From the NCBI GenBank assembly GCA_009746045.1, contig RPFO01000644.1, positions 253,501-317,500 of the forward strand: a stretch of DNA of 64,000 nt. The letters are read 5' to 3'. The notes below the pieces were generated by a model, which was not told the DNA's origin, ran no database searches, and saw only the letters and a list, made by a program, of their open reading frames with translations. The translations under genes were made by a program, and so were the position numbers. Source of the stretch: Mesostigma viride. Its lineage: Eukaryota; Streptophyta; Mesostigmatophyceae; Mesostigmatales; Mesostigmataceae. Of the stretch, positions 56,801 through 64,000 are shown one piece after another; position 1 is the stretch's first letter; each line of letters opens with the position of its first letter.

Positions 56801-59800
56801 TCATGTCATGTCATGTCATGTCATGTCATGTCATGTCATGTCATGTCATGTCATGTCATGTCATGTCATGTCATGTCATGTCATGTCATGTCATGTCATG
56901 TCATGTCATGTCATGTCATGTCATGTCATGTCATGTCATGTCATGTCATGTCATGTCATGTCATGTCATGTCATGTCATGTCATGTCATGTCATGTCATG
57001 TCATGTCATGTCATGTCATGTCATGTCATGTCATGTCATGTCATGTCATGTCATGTCATGTCATGTCATGTCATGTCATGTCATGTCATGTCATGTCATG
57101 TCATGTCATGTCATGTCATGTCATGTCATGTCATGTCATGTCATGTCATGTCATGTCATGTCATGTCATGTCATGTCATGTCATGTCATGTCATGTCATG
57201 TCATGTCATGTCATGTCATGTCATGTCATGTCATGTCATGTCATGTCATGTCATGTCATGTCATGTCATGTCATGTCATGTCATGTCATGTCATGTCATG
57301 TCATGTCATGTCATGTCATGTCATGTCATGTCATGTCATGTCATGTCATGTCATGTCATGTCATGTCATGTCATGTCATGTCATGTCATGTCATGTCATG
57401 TCATGTCATGTCATGTCATGTCATGTCATGTCATGTCATGTCATGTCATGTCATGTCATGTCATGTCATGTCATGTCATGTCATTTGGTGAGCTATGCTC
57501 ATTTTATCTATGACTAACCTGCTGAGCGGAGAATGCAACGCCGTATAGCAACAAAAGAAAAAATAATTTTAGAAAAAAAATATTTTTTGTGCTGGCACCC
57601 GTACCCCAGCCACCCAGGTAGGGGTTGGCTGGAGAGGTGGTTGCTATAAAGGGTGGGCTTCCATTCTAGGGAAGCAGGTTGTTTTCTTTTGCCTGAGAAC
57701 CTCACGTGACCACAACACAAAAAACAAAACGCAAGATAACACATCAAGCAGTATAACCTACCATGTCCACAGTGACAGCCCCAGACCGGAATTTCCTAGC
57801 GAAACTCAAGCAAGCAGCCAAGGAGGGATGCACCCCAAAGGAGGCCGCCACTGCGGTTCAGAAGATCCTAGGGGAGGGGAACTGGCTAGAGCGGATCCAG
57901 AAGCTCACTCCGGGGCGTGCCAAGAACGTCATGGACGTCCTGGAGGAACGGGGGTTTGTCAGCGACTGGGATGGGGAGGAGGCCCTGGCCGATGTGCTAG
58001 CAGCGCAACTGGGGGAGGCTATTGCAGAGCCGGACCCACCAGTGTCAGCAGGTGCGGTGGGAACGGGGGGTGTTCCCCCTTCGGCAGGTGGAAGCGGAGG
58101 GGCGGGGCATGGTGGAGCGGGCGCTGGGAGGACGATGGCGCTCCTGGGGCGATCGACCAGGCTGTGGCGGACCTGGACCGAAACCTAGGTCGGCTGCTGG
58201 GGACCGAGACGGGCTATGCAACGCCAGCTGGAGGGCTTCCATCCCGGCCGGGCAACGCCCGCACTGGCGGAGATATTGGCGACCTAATATCGGCTATGTC
58301 GAAGCTGCTGGACCAGGCAAAGACTCCAGCAGCTGCAAGCCCAGCCGCAGCGACGACTGCTGGCAGGCTGGCGCGCACGAAGGGGGTGGCGCTGAGTGGG
58401 CATGCAGTGCCGGTGCTGGTGAGCAACATGCTGGAGGCGGTGCTGCCGGGAATGCTGGACTACGCGGAGAGCGTGGGGGGGAAGTCCATCCGTGCATCGT
58501 TAATGCTGACGATGCACGGCAGCTCAGCCAGCGGGGAGAGGCGGATGCTGCTCCTGCAGATGGCAGGAATTCTGGACACGATGGTGACAGAATTTGGCTA
58601 CTGGGCCACGCCACGCTCCGAAGTAATTCTGGAGCTGGCAGCAGCCGAGTACCTGGCAAAGCTGATCACGGCATGCCAGCTGGTGGATGTGGGGTCGACG
58701 GGTGGAAGGGGACGCCGTCGGCAATGCTGCCATTCCAGGAGGGTGGAGCAATGCTGGCGTCTCCGGCGGTGCGGGCGGCGATGAGCATGGGGAAGCTGCA
58801 GCACAAGCTGGAGCAGGGTCCCGGCAAGAAGGGGCAGGGCGGCCCGTCCAACAACAACAAGTGAGGGAGCGGTGCCTTCTTCCACTACCTCTTCCAGCAC
58901 CCCTGCCACCTCGTGACTGGTGGCAGCAGGTACGCTCAGGCCGTAGGCGCGATAGGATGAGTCGGGCTTTTAATGCTCGCACACTAGCCTGTCAGACGGT
59001 TAGGGCGTTAAACTGGATGGGGGGGGGGGGCGAGACCCGCCTGCTGTAGATTCAGCCCGTGTGCCCGGGCCTCTGCAGCAGGCGGCCCTAGATGGGATCG
59101 ATGATGCTTGCAGGTCCTTTGTCCGCCGGAACGGTGGTTCCGTAGCGGCAATGGCAGGATCTGTAGTGGATGGGGGTGAATATGCTGAAGGAGCCCCTTA
59201 CGAACCGTTAGTGGCCGCACGCTTGGCTTTGCCTGGTCCGGGGGAAGGTGGCCAAGTGGATGTGCTGAACTTACTACCCCCCTCTTGGGGAGCAATTTTG
59301 AATGATGAGAGTAGGATGGTACGGACGCTGAGCCCAGCAGAGCGGATCTTGCAGAAGTCGATGCGGATCTCGCGGGGGTGTAGCATGGAGGAGTTCGCGC
59401 GGGTTTGCACGGTGTGTGTGGAGAGGGGGATTTTGGGTGGATTTTTTGAGGAGGAGCCGCCTATGGTGAACGGTACTTTTGGGGTCGGAAAGCCCGACGG
59501 CCGTATACGGCTGATTGTGGACAACCGGCGTGGCAACATGCCACTACCTGATCCTATGCCCGCTTTTTTACCACACCTTGGCGTGATTTGCGATTTGCCC
59601 ACGCGCGCTGGGGAGGATGTTTTTGGGGGCGTATCAGATTTGGATTCGTACTACAACAGACTCCGCCTGCCAGTTTGGATGCGGCGGTACTGTGCGTGGA
59701 TGCCGGTGTGGTCGGATCTGGTGGGCCTGAGTGGGGCTCGTCGGAAGGTGTGGCCGTGGATGTTGTGCTGGCCAATGGGCAACAAGCTGGCCGTCGCGGT

Positions 59801-62800
59801 GGCCCAGTGTGTGCATCAGTCTGTGTTGTACCGCTGTGGCCCCAAGCCGCCGTTGGAGGCTAGTCGTGGGCTGAGCATCAACATGTCCGCGCTGATCCTG
59901 GTGGCGGAGGCCAACGAGGCGGGGGAGACCGTCCGGCTGAGGCTGGAGGAGGACCCTGCTGCGCCCTTGGCGCCCTCGCCGTGCTTCGAATCTCGGCAGG
60001 ATCTGGAAGGTATGCATGCTGTGACGATCGATGACCTCCATTTCACCCACTGTGCGTCGGTGGATGGGGTGAATCAGCAGCTAGATCGTGTTCAGGCTGC
60101 CTACGCCGCTGTTGGGCTGGTGCAGAAGTCTGACAAGGTGGTACGGGCGACAGCAGAGCAGACTGGTGTGCAGGCGGTGGGGGTCATTCACCAAAGGGAT
60201 GGTGACGTGGTGCCTGTTCCTGAGCGTGTGGTGGCAGTTATCGCCGCTACTCATAGAATCTTAGATCGCGGGTTTACATACTACCGCGAACTTAGTTCTG
60301 TGCTTGGGAAGTGGGTGTGGATGCATCTGCTGTGCCGCCCCATGCTTTCGGTGTGGTCTGAGACGTACCGGCTGCTAGCAGCCATGAATGCCTCCCTGCC
60401 TGGGCGCCGCTGGCGCCTCCCTGCGGGGGCCCGCCAGGAGCTTCAGGCGGCGATCGACCTGGCCCCCTTTTTGAGGGCGGCCAGGGCCCGGCCCCTTTCT
60501 GACCGGGTCGTCGCAAGTGATGCGAGCGGCTCCGGCGGTGGGGTGGTCTACAGGGACCTGCCTGGGGCCGATTGTGCCCGGCTGGCGACCCGGCGCGAAG
60601 CGCGGGGGTGGCGGACGACAGCTTTAACGTCTGGGGAGGACTGGGACCTGGAGCGCATGGAGGAGGGGGACTACAGCCTGCTGGATAGTGGCCACTGGCG
60701 TACGGCACTGTCCTACCGGTGGCGGGGGCAGCCTAACCACATCAACGTCAAGGAGGCGATTGCTGCGACACAGGGGGTCGAGTGGTCGTGCCGGACCAAG
60801 GCGTGTCGGGTAAGCGAGTCGTCCGGCTCGTAGACTCCAGTGCTGTGGTGGGGGCGTTTGTCAGAGGGCGGTCGTCTTCCTACCGTCTCAACCAGCTGGT
60901 TCGACGCTACTGCGCTCTGTCACTGGCTGGCGACATGCAGAGCCACTGGGTCTGGGTGGCTACCGACCACAACCCAGCTGACAAGGCCAGTCGGCGTGGC
61001 GCTTGGGTTCCTGACTTGACCCGGTGTGGTGACGTGCATCCCAACCCTGGGCCTGAGGGGGCGCGACGCCCTCGGGACTTGGCACTTTTGGAGGGCACAG
61101 TCAACCCTGTGTCTACCTTGCCAGCGTACCGACGTGCGGCGGCTGTCTACGTGGCGTGGGCGCCACCTGGCCCTGTCGACCCAGCTGACGCGAAGCCATT
61201 TTCTGTGAGTGGATTTCTGCTGTCTACCATGCCAGAGGCGGGCGGGGGCGTACCTTATGCCAGCATGCCAAGGCCTGTCTGCACCTGTACTACCCCGACA
61301 TTGTTCGGAATTGGGTACTGGCGGACCGCCTGCTAGCAGGTTGGCAGCGGCTTGTTCCGGCTGTCAGCCCTCCGCCTATGCCCTGGCGCCTTTGCTATTT
61401 CACTGCCCTGTTGCTAGTTTCACGTCGACAGGTGCATTTGAGTGCGTTGATTATTATTGCTTTCCAGCAGTATTTACGCATTAGCGAGGCGCTAGGGCTG
61501 CGGGTTCGGGATGTGGCTCATCCCGGCCACCCCCTTCTCGAGCCAGGGCCCATGGTCGGTGCCCTTGTGCTGCGCAACCCCAAAACTGCGCAGGGGGCGG
61601 CCCAGCACGTCCTCGTCCGGGATCCACTTTCTTTGTGGCTCCTGCGACGTCTGACGGCTGGCCAGCCCCCGGATGCACTCCTCTTTCGAGGCTTAACGTA
61701 CAGCCAGGCTAGGCAGCAGTGGGAGGCTGTGCAGGCCCGCATGGCATCCCAGGGATGTTTTCTTTTCACAGCCTCCGGCATGGGGGGGCGACGCACGACG
61801 CCATCGCTGGCGAGTCGCCGGAGGCCATCCAGCTGCGCGGCCGGTGGGCTTCGGCCCTCTCGGTCACGCGCTACATTGGCCTCCACCGCAGCCTCCTGGG
61901 GCGCGACATCCCACCCGCCCTCTGGGCTCAGGCCCTGGGTTTTGACCCAGCGGCTTTCCGGCGCCACTTCGGTGGCGTCGAGTTTTGACGTCCTCCTGTT
62001 TTTACCTCTCGTCTTTTAGCTATCAACTGACCTCACCCTTGTGTGGGAGGTCAGGGGGGAAATGGTTTAACTAACCCGAGGGTGAACCTGGGTTGGGACA
62101 AAGTACCCCCATAGCTAGGTAGTTTAAGTTTTCTTTTTTGCATGTCCTACGTATTTTCGGCTGTTAGCCATGTAAGGAGATGTGGGTAGAGCAGGGGCAC
62201 AGCTGCTGTGGGCTGGCCCTGCACATTCACATAGTGTGCTCACCCTAGCATACAGATGGCCGTGTTGCCATCTGGTAGACATGTCTGTGTTATTCCACCG
62301 TATAGAGCTAGCACACATATTGTAATAAATTTGATGTTTTGTGGTGATGCATGCAAAGCAAGGCAAGGCCAGAAATGGATTTGGTGAGCTATGCTCATTT
62401 TATCTATGACTAACCTGCTGAGCGGAGAATGCAACGCCGTATAGCAACAAAAGAAAAAATAATTTTAGAAAAAAAATATTTTTTGTGCTGGCACCCGTAC
62501 CCCAGCCACCCAGGTAGGGGTTGGCTGGAGAGGTGGTTGCTATAAAGGGTGGGCTTCCATTCTAGGGAAGCAGGTTGTTTTCTTTTGCCTCCCACCCGCC
62601 CACCCTGGCAAAAGGGGTAGAGCAGGGGCACAGCTGCTGTGGGCTGGCCCTGCACATTCACATAGTGTGCTCACCCTAGCATACAGATGGCCGTGTTGCC
62701 ATCTGGTAGACATGTCTGTGTTATTCCACCGTATAGAGCTAGCACACATATTGTAATAAATTTGATGTTTTGTGGTGATGCATGCAAAGCAAGGCAAGGC

Positions 62801-64000
62801 CAGAAATGGATGTCATGTCATGTCATGTCATGTCATGTCATGTCATGTCATGTCATGTCATGTCATGTCATGTCATGTCATGTCATGTCATGTCATGTCA
62901 TGTCATGTCATGTCATGTCATGTCATGTCATGTCATGTCATGTCATGTCATGTCATGTCATGTCATGTCATGTCATGTCATGTCATGTCATGTCATGTCA
63001 TGTCATGTCATGTCATGTCATGTCATGTCATGTCATGTCATGTCATGTCATGTCATGTCATGTCATGTCATGTCATGTCATGTCATGTCATGTCATGTCA
63101 TGTCATGTCATGTCATGTCATGTCATGTCATGTCATGTCATGTCATGTCATGTCATGTCATGTCATGTCATGTCATGTCATGTCATGTCATGTCATGTCA
63201 TGTCATGTCATGTCATGTCATGTCATGTCATGTCATGTCATGTCATGTCATGTCATGTCATGTCATGTCATGTCATGTCATGTCATGTCATGTCATGTCA
63301 TGTCATGTCATGTCATGTCATGGCGTGGCATGTCATGGCGTGGCATGGCATGGCGTGGCGTTTCCTTTTGTTGCGGTGTCGCTTTGCGGGCATCGCGGGG
63401 ATACCCCCGCAGAAAACCAGGACAGCTCGTTTGAGGGTTTCTTTGTAGCATACCGGATGCACAGTACTCAGTACAACTCTGCCTAGTACAACCGTGCACA
63501 GCACAACTCTGCACAAGGCAGGCCTTCCATGTGGCCCGAAGAGGTCACCCCGAAGCTGTGGGTGCGGCTAACCCTGAGCTGTCTAGGGCACTCCACACGG
63601 GTTGCCATATTGATCATGCTGTCGTGGTTTGCGGATACCTTGGATGCCGCTCAATTCGATAGTCCTCTCCGTGAATGTGTTTTTTTAGGACTGGGGTTCC
63701 TTATCAGTATAAGGATGCCCGGTGCGTGCCACCCAAAACCAGCGACCCACTGCCACGAACATGGCATTGCGCTCATTCCATAGCTACCCACCACGGCCCT
63801 ACTTTCCCACCAATGGCCGCCCTCCCCTCCCCTGCCACCCAGGTGGCTTGGTATTTCCCCGTCACCCGCGAGCAGTTTCGCGTCCTGGGGCCCTGCCAGA
63901 TCATCCGCGAGAAAGACCAGGACACCGTGCTGTCGCAGGTAGGCTGCGGCTGTTGCAGGGGGGCCTTAGCATGTCCCATTTATTTCAAGGGGTGAGCCAC
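38848..64000 (+). CDS. Pyridoxamine 5'-phosphate oxidase-like FMN-binding protein (plant At2g46580 type), partial, giant introns
   Basis: Exons found: 38848-38931 (MALPAWRTLLDVALQNNQSV to SRYVQL, donor GTTAGT); 40143-40192 (ATVRPDGRPANRTVVF plus two bases, donor GTGGGC); 55688-55720 (ITDLAHNSCAE, donor GTGAGC); 63843-63938 (VAWYFPVTREQFRVLG to TVLSQ, donor GTAGGC), then continuing past the window. Order and wording follow the plant PNPO-like family: W..LL..AL..N....SYVQLATV..DGRPxNRTVVFR, (T/S)DxRSxKxxxL, WYFxxTxEQFRxxG. An exon carrying the (T/S)DxRSxK motif must lie between 40193 and 55687, entering in phase 2 and leaving in phase 0; I could not place it. Family members bind FMN; the plant protein's substrate is unsettled. 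The introns around the third exon (15.5 and 8.1 kb) contain satellites and a retrotransposon. Confidence 0.7.
39978..40032. repeat. Pyrimidine-rich CCCCCA(T/C) tract
   Basis: Repeated CCCATCCC and CCCCCACCC steps in the first intron of the oxidase-like gene, about 110 bases before its acceptor. Confidence 0.8.
40408..40495. repeat. Imperfect 33-36-bp tandem repeat, about 2.5 copies
   Basis: Units contain GGTCA(C/T)(C/T)G(C/T)AGCAAGGCCT followed by a CACACA-like stretch. Intronic in the oxidase-like gene. Confidence 0.7.
40496..41160. other. Intron DNA, nothing recognised
   Basis: Inside the large intron of the oxidase-like gene. No exon matching the missing part was found, and no repeat. 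Confidence 0.4.
41165..41440. repeat. Diverged tandem repeat of about 72-75 bp
   Basis: Three to four units, each with (T/G)GCAAGCTCC(C/T)A(G/A)AAGGT and AACTGCAC(C/T)G, then a GTAAA(T/A)(A/G)ATG(C/T)-like join. Copies differ at many sites, so the array is old. Intronic. Confidence 0.65.
41441..42271. other. Intron DNA left of the satellite, nothing recognised
   Basis: Moderately AT-rich, with short open frames only. The last bases before the array read ACCCACCAGGGTATTTATCTCC. Confidence 0.4.
42272..55417. repeat. 13.1-kb satellite array of 27/28-bp units, about 480 copies
   Basis: Units read (A/G)TCTC, then TCGTGAGCGATGCGGGGCA, then CTG. The 27-bp form has CTCTCG and the 28-bp form CTCCTCG. 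The two forms alternate irregularly at both ends. In the middle (about 46-52 kb) 27-mers prevail in long runs, with single 28-mers at about 47911, 48831, 49237, 49806, 50401 and 50806. Rare variants (CTGGTCTC, GTGCTGATC, CCCTGATGATATTG, CTCGTGGGCG, one-base deletions) concentrate near the edges. The unit has no stop codon in any minus-strand frame, so very long open frames run through the array; they are a by-product of the unit. It lies within an intron of the oxidase-like gene. Confidence 0.98.
55421..55687. other. Intron DNA between the satellite and exon 55688-55720
   Basis: Ends with a pyrimidine-rich stretch and the acceptor GTGCGCACAG. Nothing else was recognised. Confidence 0.45.
55966..57484. 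repeat. TCATG pentamer satellite, left block (about 304 copies)
   Basis: A perfect (TCATG)n run of about 1,519 bases with no variant unit noticed, interrupted at TCAT|TTGG by the left end of the DIRS-type element. It is the left part of one array whose right part resumes at 62811. Incidental open frames through it (MSCHV repeats) are not genes. Confidence 0.98.
57485..57694 (+). repeat. Split direct repeat A1
   Basis: 210 bp, TTGGTGAGCTATGCTC to GTTTTCTTTTGCCT; appears identical to A2 at 62381-62590. It includes an A/T-rich block and a TATAAA. Confidence 0.95.
57645..57650 (+). promoter_or_regulatory. TATA box of the DIRS-type element
   Basis: TATAAA in GGTTGCTATAAAGGG, inside A1 and 113 bases before the first ORF. 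The same sequence in A2 would regenerate a promoter when the circular intermediate is formed. Confidence 0.5.
57763..58864 (+). CDS. gag-like ORF1 of the DIRS-type element, frame-broken
   Basis: Begins at ATG 57763 (MSTVTAPDRNFLAKLKQAAK), 68 bases after A1, and runs in the first frame to 58188. From about 58150 the sense continues in another frame with helical segments (DRNLGRLLGTETGY, VLVSNMLEAVLPGMLDYAES, LLQMAGILDTMVTEFGYW, EYLAKLITACQLV). From about 58690 it moves to a third frame, ending PGKKGQGGPSNNNK and stop at 58864. No zinc knuckle is seen. Position and composition suggest the nucleic-acid-binding gag-like protein of DIRS elements; there is no residue-level signature. Two frame changes mean it is inactive or misread as given. 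Confidence 0.6.
59061..60833 (+). CDS. Reverse transcriptase and first part of RNase H (DIRS-type)
   Basis: Open frame of 590 codons; the ORF limit at 59061 is a GTG, so the true start may be a later ATG or lie upstream. RT motifs: GKPDGRIRLIVDNRRGN, then palm motif A VSDLDSYYNRLRLP, motif B region CWPMGNKLAVAVAQ and motif C TIDDLHF (xDD). Then comes the connection LDRGFTYYRELSSVLGKWVW. RNase H starts with VVASDASGSGGGVVY (Asp) and HINVKEAIAA (Glu). The frame stops at 60831-60833, while the remaining RNase H residues follow in the overlapping ORF from about 60785. Motif B lacks the usual SxxP pattern. Confidence 0.8.
   Translation: MPGPLQQAALDGIDDACRSFVRRNGGSVAAMAGSVVDGGEYAEGAPYEPLVAARLALPGPGEGGQVDVLNLLPPSWGAILNDESRMVRTLSPAERILQKSMRISRGCSMEEFARVCTVCVERGILGGFFEEEPPMVNGTFGVGKPDGRIRLIVDNRRGNMPLPDPMPAFLPHLGVICDLPTRAGEDVFGGVSDLDSYYNRLRLPVWMRRYCAWMPVWSDLVGLSGARRKVWPWMLCWPMGNKLAVAVAQCVHQSVLYRCGPKPPLEASRGLSINMSALILVAEANEAGETVRLRLEEDPAAPLAPSPCFESRQDLEGMHAVTIDDLHFTHCASVDGVNQQLDRVQAAYAAVGLVQKSDKVVRATAEQTGVQAVGVIHQRDGDVVPVPERVVAVIAATHRILDRGFTYYRELSSVLGKWVWMHLLCRPMLSVWSETYRLLAAMNASLPGRRWRLPAGARQELQAAIDLAPFLRAARARPLSDRVVASDASGSGGGVVYRDLPGADCARLATRREARGWRTTALTSGEDWDLERMEEGDYSLLDSGHWRTALSYRWRGQPNHINVKEAIAATQGVEWSCRTKACRVSESSGS
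60782..61336 (+). CDS. RNase H end, 2A-like motif and N-terminus of the tyrosine recombinase
   Basis: Continues RNase H in the next frame: RLVDSSAVVGAF (Asp) and VATDHNPADKASR (final Asp). Directly after it comes CGDVHPNPGP at about 61025-61054, a 2A/StopGo-like motif. The sequence then enters a helical region (LPAYRRAAAVYVAWAPPGP), where the N-terminal domain of a tyrosine recombinase is expected. At about 61240-61280 the expected reading moves to another frame (LHLYYPDIVRNWVLADRLL), so this ORF ends out of register at 61336. Confidence 0.75.
   Translation: MVVPDQGVSGKRVVRLVDSSAVVGAFVRGRSSSYRLNQLVRRYCALSLAGDMQSHWVWVATDHNPADKASRRGAWVPDLTRCGDVHPNPGPEGARRPRDLALLEGTVNPVSTLPAYRRAAAVYVAWAPPGPVDPADAKPFSVSGFLLSTMPEAGGGVPYASMPRPVCTCTTPTLFGIGYWRTAC
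61025..61054 (+). other. 2A-like (StopGo) motif between RNase H and recombinase
   Basis: Encodes CGDVHPNPGP. The 2A consensus is DxExNPGP, where the ribosome releases the chain before the final Pro. Here His replaces Glu, a variant seen in some retroelements whose efficiency varies. It sits exactly at the border of two enzyme domains. Confidence 0.6.
61285..61988 (+). CDS. Tyrosine recombinase catalytic domain (DIRS-type), frame-broken
   Basis: Integrates the circular cDNA by site-specific recombination. In the frame of 61378-62019: SALIIIAFQQYLRISEALGL with the first catalytic Arg, and LVLRNPKTAQG with the Lys. Near 61750 the sense passes to the frame ending 61988: FSFHSLRHGGATH (His-x-x-Arg), LRGRWAS (His/Trp position) and VTRYIG with the Tyr nucleophile. 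It ends RRHFGGVEF and stop at 61986-61988. All catalytic residues are there but split over two frames, with another frame change upstream near 61260. Confidence 0.82.
62184..62380 (+). repeat. Split direct repeat B1
   Basis: 197 bp, GGGTAGAGCAGGGGCAC to GGCCAGAAATGGAT; equals B2. It joins A2 directly at GGAT|TTGG. Confidence 0.95.
62381..62590 (+). repeat. Split direct repeat A2
   Basis: 210 bp, equal to A1, followed by a 24-bp spacer. Confidence 0.95.
62615..62810 (+). repeat. Split direct repeat B2
   Basis: Equal to B1. Its last bases (ATGGAT) run into GTCATGTCATG, so the final T is shared with the satellite. Confidence 0.95.
62811..63360. repeat. TCATG pentamer satellite, right block (about 102 copies) with degenerate edge
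   Basis: Perfect TGTCA/TCATG repeats to about 63322, then about 40 bases of TGGCG/TGGCA pentamers. The changed units are only at the outer edge, the side away from the inserted element. Confidence 0.97.
63361..63842. other. Intron DNA before the last visible exon
   Basis: Contains a short run of CAGTACAACTCTGC / CAGCACAACTCTGC repeats near 63465-63515 but no exon recognised. It ends with the C-rich acceptor GCCACCCAG at 63842. Confidence 0.5.

Larger units (their letters stand above)
57485..62810 (+). mobile_element. PAT-type DIRS retrotransposon (tyrosine recombinase), inserted in the TCATG array
   Basis: Layout: A1 (57485-57694), coding region, B1 (62184-62380), A2 (62381-62590), a 24-bp spacer, B2 (62615-62810/11). 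A1 equals A2 (210 bp) and B1 equals B2 (197 bp). This is the split-direct-repeat arrangement A1-ORFs-B1-A2-B2 of PAT/Kangaroo-type DIRS elements known from nematodes and volvocine algae. The coding region has a gag-like ORF, RT with RNase H, and a tyrosine recombinase in place of a DDE integrase. The outer ends abut TCATG repeats directly with no target duplication; both junctions share AT. The ORFs show several frame breaks. Confidence 0.9.

Noticed and set aside
55492-57517. Long open frames made of MSCHV repeats in the TCATG array (also 62687-63486)
   Set aside because: A pure pentamer repeat lacking stops is open in several frames. The translation is only the repeat.
58045-60708. Minus-strand ORFs of 120-150 codons across the DIRS-type element
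   Set aside because: They lie opposite the recognised gag, RT and RNase H frames and show no domain of their own.
42272-63322. CRISPR array
   Set aside because: Units are contiguous with no unique spacers, no cas genes are near, and the context is a eukaryotic nuclear genome.

Overview
The window looks like nuclear DNA of a green alga (Chlorophyta); I do not name a genus. Four host genes are recognisable. All are split by GT-AG introns with GC-rich exons, and they have plant or algal relatives: a CBM48 (starch/glycogen-binding) protein C-terminus, a CASTOR/POLLUX-type ion channel, a mitochondrial-type rhomboid protease, and a plant-type pyridoxamine 5'-phosphate oxidase-like FMN protein. The mobile elements (a split-direct-repeat tyrosine-recombinase retroelement, a chromovirus, a TTAA-flanked DNA transposon and LINE fragments) also fit an algal genome.

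Layout. 1-2.45 kb: last exons of the CBM48 gene. 2.5-6.3 kb: non-coding, with two non-autonomous inverted-repeat elements. 6.9-15.8 kb: about ten exons of the channel gene, one carrying a roughly 640-residue low-complexity insert. 16.4-17.65 kb: reverse-strand LINE remnant. 17,705-27,061: complete Ty3/gypsy chromovirus with 704-bp LTRs that look identical and a 5-bp target duplication, plus an extra ORF after the integrase. 27,108-30,522: a DNA transposon flanked by TTAA, with a Mutator/Kolobok-like DDE transposase, a PHD finger and a small protein resembling the P2X7 receptor tail. 30.5-33.5 kb: inverted-repeat DNA and a decayed LINE. 34.05-38.26 kb: rhomboid gene on the minus strand. From 38.85 kb to beyond the right edge: the oxidase-like gene.

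The oxidase-like gene is the most unusual object. Its introns hold a 13.1-kb satellite of 27/28-bp units (about 480 copies) and two perfect TCATG pentamer arrays. Between those arrays sits one complete PAT-type DIRS retrotransposon (57,485-62,810), inserted into what was a single pentamer array, with the junction at AT and no target duplication.

A second theme is tandem duplication anchored on exon/intron boundaries. The CBM48 gene has ten copies of its exon end plus 5' splice site. The channel gene has a ladder of four usable donors after exon 1, all in the same reading phase, and further splice-site duplications in two later introns. Many ORFs of the mobile elements are broken by frameshifts, either true decay or indel errors in the assembly. 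All intron/exon limits are from reading the sequence, without transcript support.
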